Under the pieces are notes generated by a model. It worked only from the letters and a program-made list of their open reading frames with translations, ran no database searches and was not told the origin of the DNA. 11,424 bases of DNA from an uncultured Mycoplasma sp. (GTDB lineage: Bacteria; Bacillota_I; Bacilli_A; Mycoplasmatales; Mycoplasmoidaceae), in NCBI GenBank assembly GCA_947174035.1, contig CAMWHH010000011.1, forward strand, positions 1-11,424. The letters run 5' to 3'. Of this stretch, positions 1-5,919 are shown in pieces. Both the position numbers and the translations under genes were made by a program. Position 1 is the first letter of the stretch. The number at the start of each line of letters is the position of its first letter.

Positions 1-10
1 GGTATAAATT

Positions 11-292
11 ATGAACAATAATTTTGATAACAAAAAAATTAATAATTTAAAAGATAAAAAAGAAAGTTTTGAAAATAAAAATAAAGCTGTTGTAAAATCT
101 GAAAACTTTAACAAAAAAGAACATTTTCTTTTAAATGACACAAATAGTACTCCAATTAATGTTAGTTCAGTTACTGTCAAAGTTATTGATAGTAAATTAA
201 ATACTGAAGTTTCACATATTGATAATTTAATTAGTGAAAGAAAAAAGAAAAACAAATTTAAAAAGTTTAATCAGATTACTAACAAAAGATAA
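11..292 (+). CDS. Hypothetical Lys/Asn-rich hydrophilic protein, 93 aa
   Basis: I do not recognise this protein. It is very hydrophilic, dominated by Lys, Asn, Glu and Ser, and shows no membrane segment, signal peptide or catalytic motif. The first half (about residues 1-40) is charged and low-complexity; a middle part (about 48-75) has more Val/Ile and could fold; the tail is basic (RKKKNKFKKF). The ATG at 11 is the first possible start because an in-frame TAA lies at 5-7. The GG at 1-2 may be the end of a Shine-Dalgarno sequence cut by the window edge. It ends 29 bases before the HIT gene on the same strand, so the two are probably co-transcribed. It could be a real small gene or the last member of an operon beginning upstream. 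Codon and base use match the neighbours. Confidence 0.6.
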   Translation: MNNNFDNKKINNLKDKKESFENKNKAVVKSENFNKKEHFLLNDTNSTPINVSSVTVKVIDSKLNTEVSHIDNLISERKKKNKFKKFNQITNKR

Positions 293-321
293 AATTTAAG
301 TGTATAAAAGAGGAAAAAAAT

Positions 322-759
322 ATGTCAAATAATTCAACAACTAATTGCTTATTTTGCAAAATTATTAATAAAGAGATTCCTTGTAATTTGATTGAAGAAA
401 ATTCATATGCAATGGCTTTTTTAGATATTAATCCAGCAGCTAATGGTCACACTTTGGTTATTCCTAAAAAACACTGTATTGATTTAGTTCACTGTGATGA
501 TTTTTATTTGAAAGAAACAATGAGTTTGGCAAAAACTGTTGCAGATAAATTGGAAAGATCTGATTTAAAACCTTGGGGAATTAACTTTTTAAGCAATCAA
601 GGCTCAATTGCAGGTCAAGTTATTTTTCACTTTCATGTTCATATTATTCCAAAATATGCAAAAAATGAAGGTTTTGTTTTTTCAGCAGAAAACAAGAACT
701 TATTAGATAATGAAAGTGTTTTAAAAATAATTCAAAGTGTTAAAGATACAAAAAAATAA
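322..759 (+). CDS. HIT-family (histidine triad) nucleotide-binding protein, HinT-like
   Basis: A 145-residue HIT-domain protein of normal length for the Hint branch. The signature HFHVHII lies at residues 103-109 (H103, H105, H107; the last is the expected nucleophile/AMP-binding region). The N-terminal CLFC (C9, C12) matches the zinc-binding cysteine pair of many Hint proteins, and LDINPAANGHTLVIPK (about 34-49) is the typical first part of the fold. Family members hydrolyse AMP-lysine or AMP-amine phosphoramidates in the cytoplasm; the cellular role in mycoplasmas is unclear. In Mycoplasma hominis the HinT homologue is encoded next to, and interacts with, surface proteins P60/P80; no such genes are visible here. 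The start has a good Shine-Dalgarno (AGAGGA at about 309-314). Trp85 is encoded by UGG. Probably in an operon with the preceding 93-residue protein. Confidence 0.93.
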   Translation: MSNNSTTNCLFCKIINKEIPCNLIEENSYAMAFLDINPAANGHTLVIPKKHCIDLVHCDDFYLKETMSLAKTVADKLERSDLKPWGINFLSNQGSIAGQVIFHFHVHIIPKYAKNEGFVFSAENKNLLDNESVLKIIQSVKDTKK

Positions 760-791
760 TTATGCTTTTTAAATTAAATAAATAAATTCAA

Positions 792-805
792 TTTATAATT
801 ATAAA
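792..805. promoter_or_regulatory. Palindromic -10 region (TATAAT) for the 67-aa membrane protein
   Basis: A perfect -10 hexamer, TATAAT at 794-799, is embedded in a 14-bp perfect palindrome, TTTATAATTATAAA, so a TATAAT also reads on the minus strand at 798-803. Transcription to the right would start near 806, about 40 bases before the ATG at 847. No good -35 is visible, which is usual in mycoplasmas. The assignment is inferred from sequence only. Confidence 0.5.
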
Positions 806-806
806 G

Positions 807-824
807 ATTTAGGTATACCTAAAT
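807..824. promoter_or_regulatory. 18-bp perfect palindrome at predicted transcription start (operator or hairpin)
   Basis: ATTTAGGTATACCTAAAT is perfectly self-complementary with no spacer. It begins one base after the palindromic -10 region and covers the predicted start site. As DNA it looks like an operator for a dimeric regulator. As RNA it would form a 7-bp stem with a UAUA loop; the T-rich stretch after it (TTTATTTTATT) means it could instead be a weak terminator for the HIT gene. The sequence alone does not decide between them. Confidence 0.5.
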
Positions 825-846
825 TTATTTTATTAGTGGAGGTGTA

Positions 847-1050
847 ATGAAAAAAATTCATAAAGTTGCTATTTCAACAATTTTAATTTTTGCTTTCATT
901 TTATTTGTTGTAGTAGCAGCATGACAGCCTTGTGCTTATGCTTTTATTGCTCCAGCAATTCTTGCAGTAATAGGTATTTCATATTTAATTACTGCTATTG
1001 TTGCTCAAAAAAGCGAAAACAAGAAAATTAGTATTTCTACTAATGCTTAA
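847..1050 (+). CDS. Small two-helix membrane protein, 67 aa
   Basis: An open frame exists only if the UGA at 922-924 is read as Trp26. The start has one of the best Shine-Dalgarno sequences of the window (GTGGAGGT at 837-844, just before ATG 847). The protein begins MKKIHK and then has a strongly hydrophobic stretch (about residues 7-25), a short turn with W26, Q27, P28 and C29, a second hydrophobic stretch (about 30-54), and a polar Lys/Ser/Asn tail. This gives a helical hairpin in the membrane with both ends probably cytoplasmic. There is no lipobox. I recognise no family. It appears to be its own transcription unit: a TATAAT and a palindrome lie upstream, and a hairpin terminator lies 85 bases downstream. 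The strong ribosome site and dedicated promoter argue that it is a real gene. Confidence 0.75.
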
Positions 1051-1134
1051 TTAAACAAGTTCATTTTATAAATTCTTAAAAATCTCATATTTTTTTAAAA
1101 AATTTAACAAATTTTATAAAAATATTTATTAATG

Positions 1135-1172
1135 ACACAATTTTTTACAAATTGTGTTTTTTATTTTTTATA
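1135..1172 (+). terminator. Rho-independent terminator after the 67-aa membrane protein
   Basis: A 9-bp perfect stem, ACACAATTT (1135-1143) with AAATTGTGT (1149-1157), loop TTTAC, is followed by a T-rich run (TTTTTTATTTTTTAT). It separates the small membrane protein from plsX. The stem is low in G+C but the geometry and T tract are typical. Confidence 0.7.
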
Positions 1173-1204
1173 AATATTTTTTCTTAAAAATATTTAAAAT
1201 AAGA

Positions 1205-1228
1205 TATATTAATTTTTATTTTTAAGGA
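1205..1228 (+). promoter_or_regulatory. Probable plsX promoter -10 and ribosome binding site
   Basis: TATATT at 1205-1210 is a plausible -10 element, and AAGGA at 1224-1228 lies five bases before the plsX ATG. The -10 is a weak match in an A/T-rich background; the Shine-Dalgarno sequence is clear and supports the start at 1234. Confidence 0.4.
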
Positions 1229-1233
1229 TTTTT

Positions 1234-2214
1234 ATGATTTTCTCAGTAGATGTAATGGGATACGAAAATGATATTAGTGAATCAATTAAAGCATGTCGTG
1301 ATTTTTGCAAAAAAAATAATGATGTAAAAATTATTTTAGTTGGTGATGAAACAAAAATAAAAATGCATTTAAAAAGTAATGATAATTTTACTATTCATCA
1401 TGCAAGCGAAGAAATCTTGATGACAGATGACCCACTAACAATTAGAAATAAAAAAAATAGTTCAATGTATCAAGCAATTGAATTAGTTAAGTTAAATAAA
1501 GCTGATGGAGTTTTATCGGCTGGAAATACTTCATGTTTTGTTTTTTTGTCATATATTATTCTAGGAAAAATAAAAGGAATAAGTAAGATAGGATTTATGC
1601 CTTTTATGCCAACCAGAAAAGGCAATGGTGTTAATTTTATTGACGTAGGTGCAAATAAAGAGTGTGATGCATTAGATCTTGTCAGTTTTGCTAAAATGGG
1701 GAAAATTTATATTGAAAAAGTAAGACAAATAAAAAATCCCAAAATAGGTATTTTAAATATTGGAACTGAAGAAAACAAAGGTTTAAATTACCACATTGAA
1801 GCTAACAAACTGCTTAAAAATGAAAAAAACATTAATTACATTGGTTTTATTGAATCAAGAGAATTATTAGAAGGTAACAATGTTGATTTGATTGTTTCTG
1901 ATGGTTTTGTTGGCAATATCACTTTAAAAGCATTAGAAGGAACATTTAAAACAGTTGCTAAATCTTTATTAGACACAAGAAAAAAGCCATTATTTGGTTG
2001 ATTATGGTTTTTGCTTTCTTTACCTAATTTACTAAAAATAAAAAAGAAATTTGATTATAAAAATAATGCTGGTGCAATTGTGATAGGTTTAAATAAAATT
2101 GCTGTTAAAACCCATGGAAGTGCTGATTATAAACAATTTTATAGTTCTTTAAGATTGTTAAAAGAAACTGTAAATGCAAATTTAATTAAAATTTTAGAAG
2201 AAGAATTTAAATAA
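1234..2214 (+). CDS. plsX: Phosphate acyltransferase PlsX
   Basis: Reading UGA at 1999-2001 as Trp256 gives a 326-residue protein, the usual PlsX length. PlsX makes acyl-phosphate from acyl-ACP (or, in organisms using exogenous fatty acids, works together with fatty acid kinase), supplying PlsY for glycerol-3-phosphate acylation at the membrane. Visible family features: N-terminal SVDVMG (residues 4-9, like the A-V/L-DVMGGD of the family), LSAGNTSC (about 94-101, where most bacteria have AGNTGA), RKGNGVNFIDVGAN (about 128-141), LNIGTEENKG (about 174-183), and SDGFVGNITLKALEG (about 222-236). The early MGYEND replaces the MGGD of other bacteria. A UGG Trp codon follows two codons after the UGA, so both codons are used side by side. 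rnc begins two bases after the stop, a common plsX-rnc pairing linking lipid synthesis and RNase III in Firmicutes-type operons. Confidence 0.95.
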
Positions 2215-2216
2215 CT

Positions 2217-2942
2217 ATGATTAAACAAAATTATACAAAACTAGACATTAGTAAACTTTTAAAAAAGTTAGGCATTAAAACCAATAGAATTTATTTGTAT
2301 GCTGAAGCATTAACTCATAATTCTTACAATAATGAAAAAAAGGTTGGATATACATACCAAAGATTAGAATTTTTAGGTGATGCTATTATTTCAAAGTTAA
2401 TTTCTGTTTTTTTATTTAATTATAAAAATGAAAAAAATATGCTTTTAAATGAACAAGAAATGACTGAAAAAAGAAAAAATTTGGTTAATTCTGAAATATT
2501 TAAAAAAGCTTCAGAAGAATTAGATTTACTTTCTTATGCTTTCATAGGCAAAGGAATTGATTTAGAAAAAGATACTAAAAAAATTAAAACTGATTTATTT
2601 GAATCAATTGCAGGAGCAATTTTTATAGATAAAGGCGAAGAAGAAGTTTTAAATTTTTTAAAAAAAACAATTCTTAAATACTTTGAAAAAGGTGAATTTG
2701 ATTCAGCTGATTACAAGTCACTTGTGCAAGAGTTATTTCAAAGCAATATCTCTTCTGGAAAAAAGAAAAAATCAGGTACACCTTATTACAATAATGTAGA
2801 ATTGGAAAATGGTGAATTTAAATCTTTTTTAATGCACGATGACATAGTTTATGGAATTGGATTTGGAAAAACAAAAAAAGATGCTGAAAAAGATGCAGCA
2901 AAAAAAACTTATGAAAAATATATAGAAGCACCACAAAAATAA
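2217..2942 (+). CDS. rnc: Ribonuclease III
   Basis: A 241-residue RNase III, full length. It cleaves double-stranded RNA, including 16S/23S precursor stems. The nuclease domain (about 1-150) has the signature QRLEFLGDAI (48-57), with E51 and D55 matching E. coli E41 and D45, and the second acidic pair D126 and E129 (DLFESIAGAIF) matching D114 and E117. The residue equivalent to E. coli E38 is Gln48. The double-stranded-RNA-binding domain spans about 163-236, ending in the basic KTKKDAEKDAAKKTYEKY helix. It starts two bases after plsX with no clear Shine-Dalgarno of its own, so translation is probably coupled to plsX. A strong hairpin terminator follows immediately. The smc gene often found after rnc is not here. 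Confidence 0.96.
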   Translation: MIKQNYTKLDISKLLKKLGIKTNRIYLYAEALTHNSYNNEKKVGYTYQRLEFLGDAIISKLISVFLFNYKNEKNMLLNEQEMTEKRKNLVNSEIFKKASEELDLLSYAFIGKGIDLEKDTKKIKTDLFESIAGAIFIDKGEEEVLNFLKKTILKYFEKGEFDSADYKSLVQELFQSNISSGKKKKSGTPYYNNVELENGEFKSFLMHDDIVYGIGFGKTKKDAEKDAAKKTYEKYIEAPQK

Positions 2943-2970
2943 AAAAGCACCTTCGTGCTTTTTTATTTTT
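2941..2970. terminator. Bidirectional hairpin terminator between rnc and the minus-strand gene
   Basis: AAAAAAGCAC (2941-2950) pairs perfectly with GTGCTTTTTT (2955-2964) around the loop CTTC, with T runs on the plus strand and A runs (T on the minus strand) on the other side. It overlaps the rnc stop codon's last bases and ends 13 bases before the stop of the convergent gene, so it can serve both. Confidence 0.9.
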
Positions 2971-2982
2971 ACTAATTCATTA

Positions 2983-3423
2983 TTATAATTGAATGAATTT
3001 ATTATTTGGGTTTTCTTGAACCTTTTCTACATATTTAAATTGATAAATGTGACAAGTTTTATTTTCACCATAAATTTGTTTTACACGGTTTTTTAAATAT
3101 TCATAGTTATCTAAAATTCATCCAGTACAATCGTTGTCTTCAAAATTACAGAAAGCATTTAGTAATCTAATGAAATATGTTTCAAAAGATGGTTTTTGAT
3201 CAACTTCTTTACTTGAATTTTTTTGTGATTTTTCTGAATCATATTTTAATTCATAGTATTTTGTTACTAGATAGTTTCTACCTTCTACTACAAAATATAA
3301 GTTTGCACCACTATTTCTAGCTGCTTCAAATTCATTGTATTTATCAGCAAAAAATTTTAAATGTTTTTTATCATTTCTAATTAAAACGTTAAGTATTTGT
3401 TTTGTTTCTTCAACTGTTCTCAT
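2983..3423 (-). CDS. Hypothetical protein, 146 aa
   Basis: I do not recognise this protein. With the UGA at 3120-3118 read as Trp102, the frame runs on for a further 45 codons to TAA at 2985-2983. Without that reading it would stop at 101 residues. The start ATG (3423) has a clear Shine-Dalgarno, AAGGA on the minus strand, with a spacing of about nine bases, and a possible -10 (TATATT on the minus strand, 3471-3466). The sequence is soluble-looking and mixed-charge: an N-terminal helical Lys/Glu part (VEETKQILNVLI, KKHLKFFADKYNEFEAAR), a Val/Tyr-rich strand-like part (LYFVVEGRNYLVTKYYELKY, about 42-61), a Ser/Lys linker (about 62-78), and an aromatic C-terminal half with three Cys. There is no membrane segment or signal peptide. 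It is convergent with rnc and divergent from greA, so context gives no functional hint. Confidence 0.75.
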
Positions 3424-3465
3424 ATTACATTCCTTATTTTAACTATCACAATTTAATTAAAAAAC

Positions 3466-3471
3466 AATATA
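3466..3471 (-). promoter_or_regulatory. Possible -10 element for the minus-strand hypothetical gene
   Basis: The minus strand reads TATATT here, preceded by TTGCT, about 43 bases upstream of the ATG at 3423. The match is plausible but weak in an A/T-rich intergenic region shared with the greA promoter. Confidence 0.3.
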
Positions 3472-3561
3472 AGCAAAATTTATTAATAATTTTAAGAAAA
3501 TTTTATTACTTAGTTTTTGTTTAAAAATTATTTATTTTTTTCAATAAATTTTTTAGTTTTT

Positions 3562-3570
3562 TGGTAAAAT
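3562..3570 (+). promoter_or_regulatory. Extended -10 promoter of greA
   Basis: TGGTAAAAT is an extended -10 (TGn plus TAAAAT at 3565-3570), 22 bases before the greA start. Transcription would begin near 3577, giving a leader of about 16 bases that contains the Shine-Dalgarno sequence AGGAG (3583-3587). Confidence 0.5.
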
Positions 3571-3592
3571 TTATAAGTTATTAGGAGTAAAC

Positions 3593-4075
3593 ATGGCAAG
3601 CAATAAAAACTTAATGACAGAGTCTGGTAAAAAAGAACTTGAAAAAGAACTTAATCATTTGATAAATGTTAGAAGACCAGAAATTATTAAACAAATTCAA
3701 GAAGCTAGAGAACAAGGTGACTTATCTGAAAACGCAGATTATGATGCTGCTAAAAATGTTCAAGCACAAGTTGAATCTAGAATTAAAGAAATTCAAGATA
3801 CATTAAGCAATGTAAAAATTATTAAAGAAGAAAAAGGATCTGCAAGTGGAAAAGCAGTTACTGTTGGTTCAACAATAACTATTAAAGATTATCAAGATGG
3901 CAAATCTTACACTTACAAAATTGTTGGGGCAATTGAATCTGACCCATCACAAAACAAAATTTCTAATGAATGTCCTTTAGCAAAGTGTGTTATTGGTAAA
4001 AAAGTTAATGAAGAAGTTAATGTAAAAGGAATTGAAGAACCTTACAAAGTAAAAATTCTACAAATTTCAAACTAA
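3593..4075 (+). CDS. greA: Transcription elongation factor GreA
   Basis: A 160-residue GreA of normal size. It enters the secondary channel of RNA polymerase and stimulates cleavage of backtracked RNA. The N-terminal coiled coil (about 8-80) carries the loop motif EQGDLSENADYDAAK (40-54), in which D43 and E46 are the acidic tip residues that position the second magnesium ion (E. coli D41 and E44). The C-terminal FKBP-like domain (about 85-158) contains the family motif SNECPLAKCVIGKKV (about 124-138; SNESPLAKALIGK in other bacteria). The Shine-Dalgarno TTAGGAG and ATGG at 3593 support the start. It is transcribed alone: divergent from the hypothetical gene upstream, with the tRNA array having its own -10 downstream. 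No clear hairpin terminator is seen between greA and the tRNAs. Confidence 0.97.
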   Translation: MASNKNLMTESGKKELEKELNHLINVRRPEIIKQIQEAREQGDLSENADYDAAKNVQAQVESRIKEIQDTLSNVKIIKEEKGSASGKAVTVGSTITIKDYQDGKSYTYKIVGAIESDPSQNKISNECPLAKCVIGKKVNEEVNVKGIEEPYKVKILQISN

Positions 4076-4114
4076 AACTTTGGAACTAAATTTTTTAAAT
4101 AATAGAAAATAATA

Positions 4115-4120
4115 TATAAT
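4115..4120 (+). promoter_or_regulatory. -10 box of the tRNA operon
   Basis: A perfect TATAAT lies 35 bases before tRNA-Tyr. Transcription would begin near 4127. No convincing -35 is seen at the right distance. Confidence 0.55.
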
Positions 4121-4154
4121 TAGTATGTTTGTGATATATTTTTGCAAACATTAT

Positions 4155-4239
4155 GGGTAGTTAGCGAAGTGGCCAAACGCAGCTGACTGTAAATCAGTTA
4201 CCTCGTGTTTCGGCGGTTCGAATCCGTCACTGCCCACCA
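4155..4239 (+). tRNA. tRNA-Tyr (anticodon GUA)
   Basis: The acceptor stem GGGTAGT pairs with ACTGCCC (4229-4235). The anticodon stem GCTGA/TCAGT encloses the loop CTGTAAA with anticodon GTA at 4189-4191. The gene is 85 bases with a long variable arm, as expected for bacterial tRNA-Tyr. The T loop is TTCGAAT. CCA is encoded at 4237-4239. Confidence 0.97.
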
Positions 4240-4243
4240 TTAT

Positions 4244-4318
4244 TGGGCTGTAGCCAAGTGGAAAGGCAATAGACTTTGACTCTATCATGCGTTGGTTCGA
4301 ACCCAACCAGCCCAGCCA
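4244..4318 (+). tRNA. tRNA-Gln (anticodon UUG)
   Basis: The acceptor stem TGGGCTG pairs with CAGCCCA (4308-4314). Anticodon stem ATAGA/TCTAT, loop CTTTGAC, anticodon TTG at 4276-4278 (reads CAA, and CAG by wobble). CCA is encoded at 4316-4318. It lies four bases after tRNA-Tyr. The U1-A72 closing pair is a known tRNA-Gln identity feature. Confidence 0.97.
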
Positions 4319-4335
4319 TTTACTTTAAAATAAAT

Positions 4336-4354
4336 AGACCTTTATGGTCTTTTT
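4336..4354 (+). terminator. Short hairpin with T run between tRNA-Gln and tRNA-Lys
   Basis: AGACC (4336-4340) pairs with GGTCT (4346-4350) around TTTAT, followed by TTTT directly before tRNA-Lys. It has the form of a weak intrinsic terminator or a processing hairpin inside the tRNA array. It may reduce read-through from Tyr-Gln to Lys-Leu-Gly; no obvious second promoter follows it in the five bases before tRNA-Lys. Confidence 0.4.
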
Positions 4355-4429
4355 GTCCCATTAGCTCAGCGGTAGAGCATTTCACTTTTAATGAAGGGGT
4401 CATAGGTTCGAGTCCTATATGGGACACCA
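4355..4429 (+). tRNA. tRNA-Lys (anticodon UUU)
   Basis: The acceptor stem GTCCCAT pairs with ATGGGAC (4419-4425). Anticodon stem TTTCA/TGAAG (one wobble), loop CTTTTAA, anticodon TTT at 4387-4389. T loop TTCGAGT. CCA is encoded at 4427-4429. The gene is 75 bases. It reads the AAA codons that dominate this genome's lysines. Confidence 0.97.
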
Positions 4430-4449
4430 TTTAAATTTCTTTTTGGGTA

Positions 4450-4535
4450 GCTGGAGTGGCGGAATGGTAGACGCACAGGACTTAAAATCCTGTTACAGCA
4501 ATGTAGTAAGGGTTCAAGTCCCTTCTCCAGCACCA
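4450..4535 (+). tRNA. tRNA-Leu (anticodon UAA)
   Basis: The acceptor stem GCTGGAG pairs with CTCCAGC (4525-4531). Anticodon stem CAGGA/TCCTG, loop CTTAAAA, anticodon TAA at 4483-4485, reading UUA, by far the commonest Leu codon in this window. It is 86 bases with the long variable arm of class II tRNAs. CCA is encoded at 4533-4535. Confidence 0.97.
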
Positions 4536-4539
4536 GTTT

Positions 4540-4613
4540 GCGGGTGTAGTTCAATGGTAGAACTATAGCCTTCCAAGCTATTAACGTGGGTTCGATTCCC
4601 ATCACCCGCTCCA
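4540..4613 (+). tRNA. tRNA-Gly (anticodon UCC)
   Basis: The acceptor stem GCGGGTG pairs with CACCCGC (4603-4609). Anticodon stem ATAGC/GCTAT, loop CTTCCAA, anticodon TCC at 4572-4574. T loop TTCGATT. CCA is encoded at 4611-4613. It lies four bases after tRNA-Leu and is the last gene of the array. Confidence 0.97.
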
Positions 4614-4627
4614 AGTAAAATGACCTA

Positions 4628-4667
4628 AAAAACACCATAGTTAAACCTATGGTGTTTTTCTTTTTTT
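4628..4667 (+). terminator. Strong terminator of the tRNA operon
   Basis: A 13-bp perfect stem, AAAAACACCATAG (4628-4640) with CTATGGTGTTTTT (4647-4659), loop TTAAAC, is followed by CTTTTTTT. It lies 14 bases after the tRNA-Gly CCA and insulates the tRNA array from the lipoprotein gene. Confidence 0.93.
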
Positions 4668-4670
4668 AGT

Positions 4671-4679
4671 TGATATAAT
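4671..4679 (+). promoter_or_regulatory. Extended -10 promoter of the protease-like lipoprotein gene
   Basis: TGATATAAT is a full extended -10 (TGn plus TATAAT at 4674-4679). Transcription would begin near 4686, leaving about 15 leader bases with no Shine-Dalgarno before the ATG at 4701. Confidence 0.6.
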
Positions 4680-4700
4680 TTTATTTAATTAAGTGTTGTT

Positions 4701-5873
4701 ATGAAATTAGTAAAATTATTAAAAAAATTTTTTGTTGGTATTTTTTTAACTGGATTTATATTCCCATTAACTTCTTGTTCACAAGTAGATGAAAAAGAAC
4801 TATATGAAAAGAATTATTATGTAGAAACACAAGAAACTAATCTAATTAAACAAAGAAGTTTAGAACTAATTTTTAATTTTTCTAACACAACAATTAGTGG
4901 TACTGGGTGAGTTTGAAGTCAAAGTGGAGATTACTATTATATTGCTACTAATTTGCATGTTGCAAAGTTTATCACCTATCCTAAAAATATTTTTATCAAT
5001 GACAAAGGGGTAGTTGAAGATTGTACACATATTGAAACTTTTACATCAAAAATTAACTATTCAATAAATTCAAATAGCATTGCTAATGAGATTAGTGTTG
5101 CTAATCCTACCATAGTTTATTCAACATTAATGGATAATCAATATAACCAAATTATGAATGGTGATTCACCACAGTATTATATAGATAATAATTCTTATTA
5201 TGGAATAAGTGATATTTGTATTTTAAGATACTATTTTCCTACAAATGAAAATGATTTTTCTGATGAAATAAAAAACAATATAAGCAATTATAAAAACTTT
5301 ATAAGAGATTGAATTAATAATTTTGATCAAAATCAAATTCAAATTTATGATGGAAATGCAATTAATTTATCTAACTATGTTTTTTACTCAGGTGGTTTTC
5401 CAAAAAAAATTAAAGAAAATAGAATTGAATGAGAACCTCTTTCAGATTTTACTTTTAACAAGAAAGTAACTGATTATTCTACACCTTTGTATGATAAATT
5501 GAATAAACCAAATAATGAATTTAGTGCAAGTTCTACTTTAATTACTTTTATTGATCACAATTTCAAGCAAAATAGCCAAATATCAGATAATAACTACACT
5601 GAACATGCTTGGTATACAAATTATTTAAATATTAGTTATACTGGCTATTTTTATGCGCACTCTGATGAAGGAGCTTCTGGTAGCATGCTGGTTACTAAAA
5701 TAAATAATCAATTATACATTGTTGGAATTTATTGAGGTGTTTCAAAATTTGAAATAGGGAATGATTTTAGAGATTTGGGTAGTTTTGATATTTTTGTTAC
5801 TCAAAAATACAATATAGTTAAAGAAGTTAATAATTTTATTGCAAAAGATATTAGTTTAATTGAAACAAATTAA
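4701..5873 (+). CDS. Trypsin-like serine peptidase lipoprotein (DUF31-type mycoplasma peptidase)
   Basis: Reading five UGA codons as Trp (70, 72, 204, 244, 345) gives one 390-residue protein. It starts with a lipoprotein signal: basic KLVKLLKK, a hydrophobic core, and the lipobox LTSC with C26 as the expected lipidated residue, so it should sit on the outer membrane face. A chymotrypsin-fold catalytic set is visible: GTGWVW (67-72) leading to YIATNLHVA with H86, YGISDICIL with D171, and DEGASGSM with S326. This order and the TNLHVA and G-A-S-G-S motifs match the DUF31 (PF01732) peptidases of mycoplasmas, the group that also contains the immunoglobulin-cleaving MIP proteases. At 390 residues it is much shorter than MIP, and no partner MIB is nearby, so substrate is unknown. 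No Shine-Dalgarno precedes the ATG. The strongest alternative is an inactive or differently targeted paralogue. Confidence 0.85.
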
Positions 5874-5905
5874 TAAAATTAAACTATTTATTTTCTTTTT
5901 AGTTT

Positions 5906-5911
5906 TATAAA
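5906..5911 (+). promoter_or_regulatory. Possible -10 element giving a near-leaderless transcript
   Basis: TATAAA (within TATAAAAT) ends nine bases before the ATG at 5920. If used, transcription would start at or within one or two bases of the start codon, which would explain why no Shine-Dalgarno is present. In a region this A/T-rich the match may be chance. Confidence 0.35.
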
Positions 5912-5919
5912 ATATACAT

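Noticed and set aside
4366..4638. Minus-strand open frame of 90 codons across the tRNA genes
   Set aside because: It is antisense to tRNA-Lys, tRNA-Leu and tRNA-Gly, whose cloverleaf pairing is clear. It has no ribosome site and is a chance frame in the more G+C-rich tRNA sequence.
4701..5873. Frameshifted or decayed pseudogene made of several fragments
   Set aside because: All interruptions are in-frame UGA codons at plausible Trp positions; under genetic code 4 the frame is continuous from lipobox to stop with an intact catalytic set.
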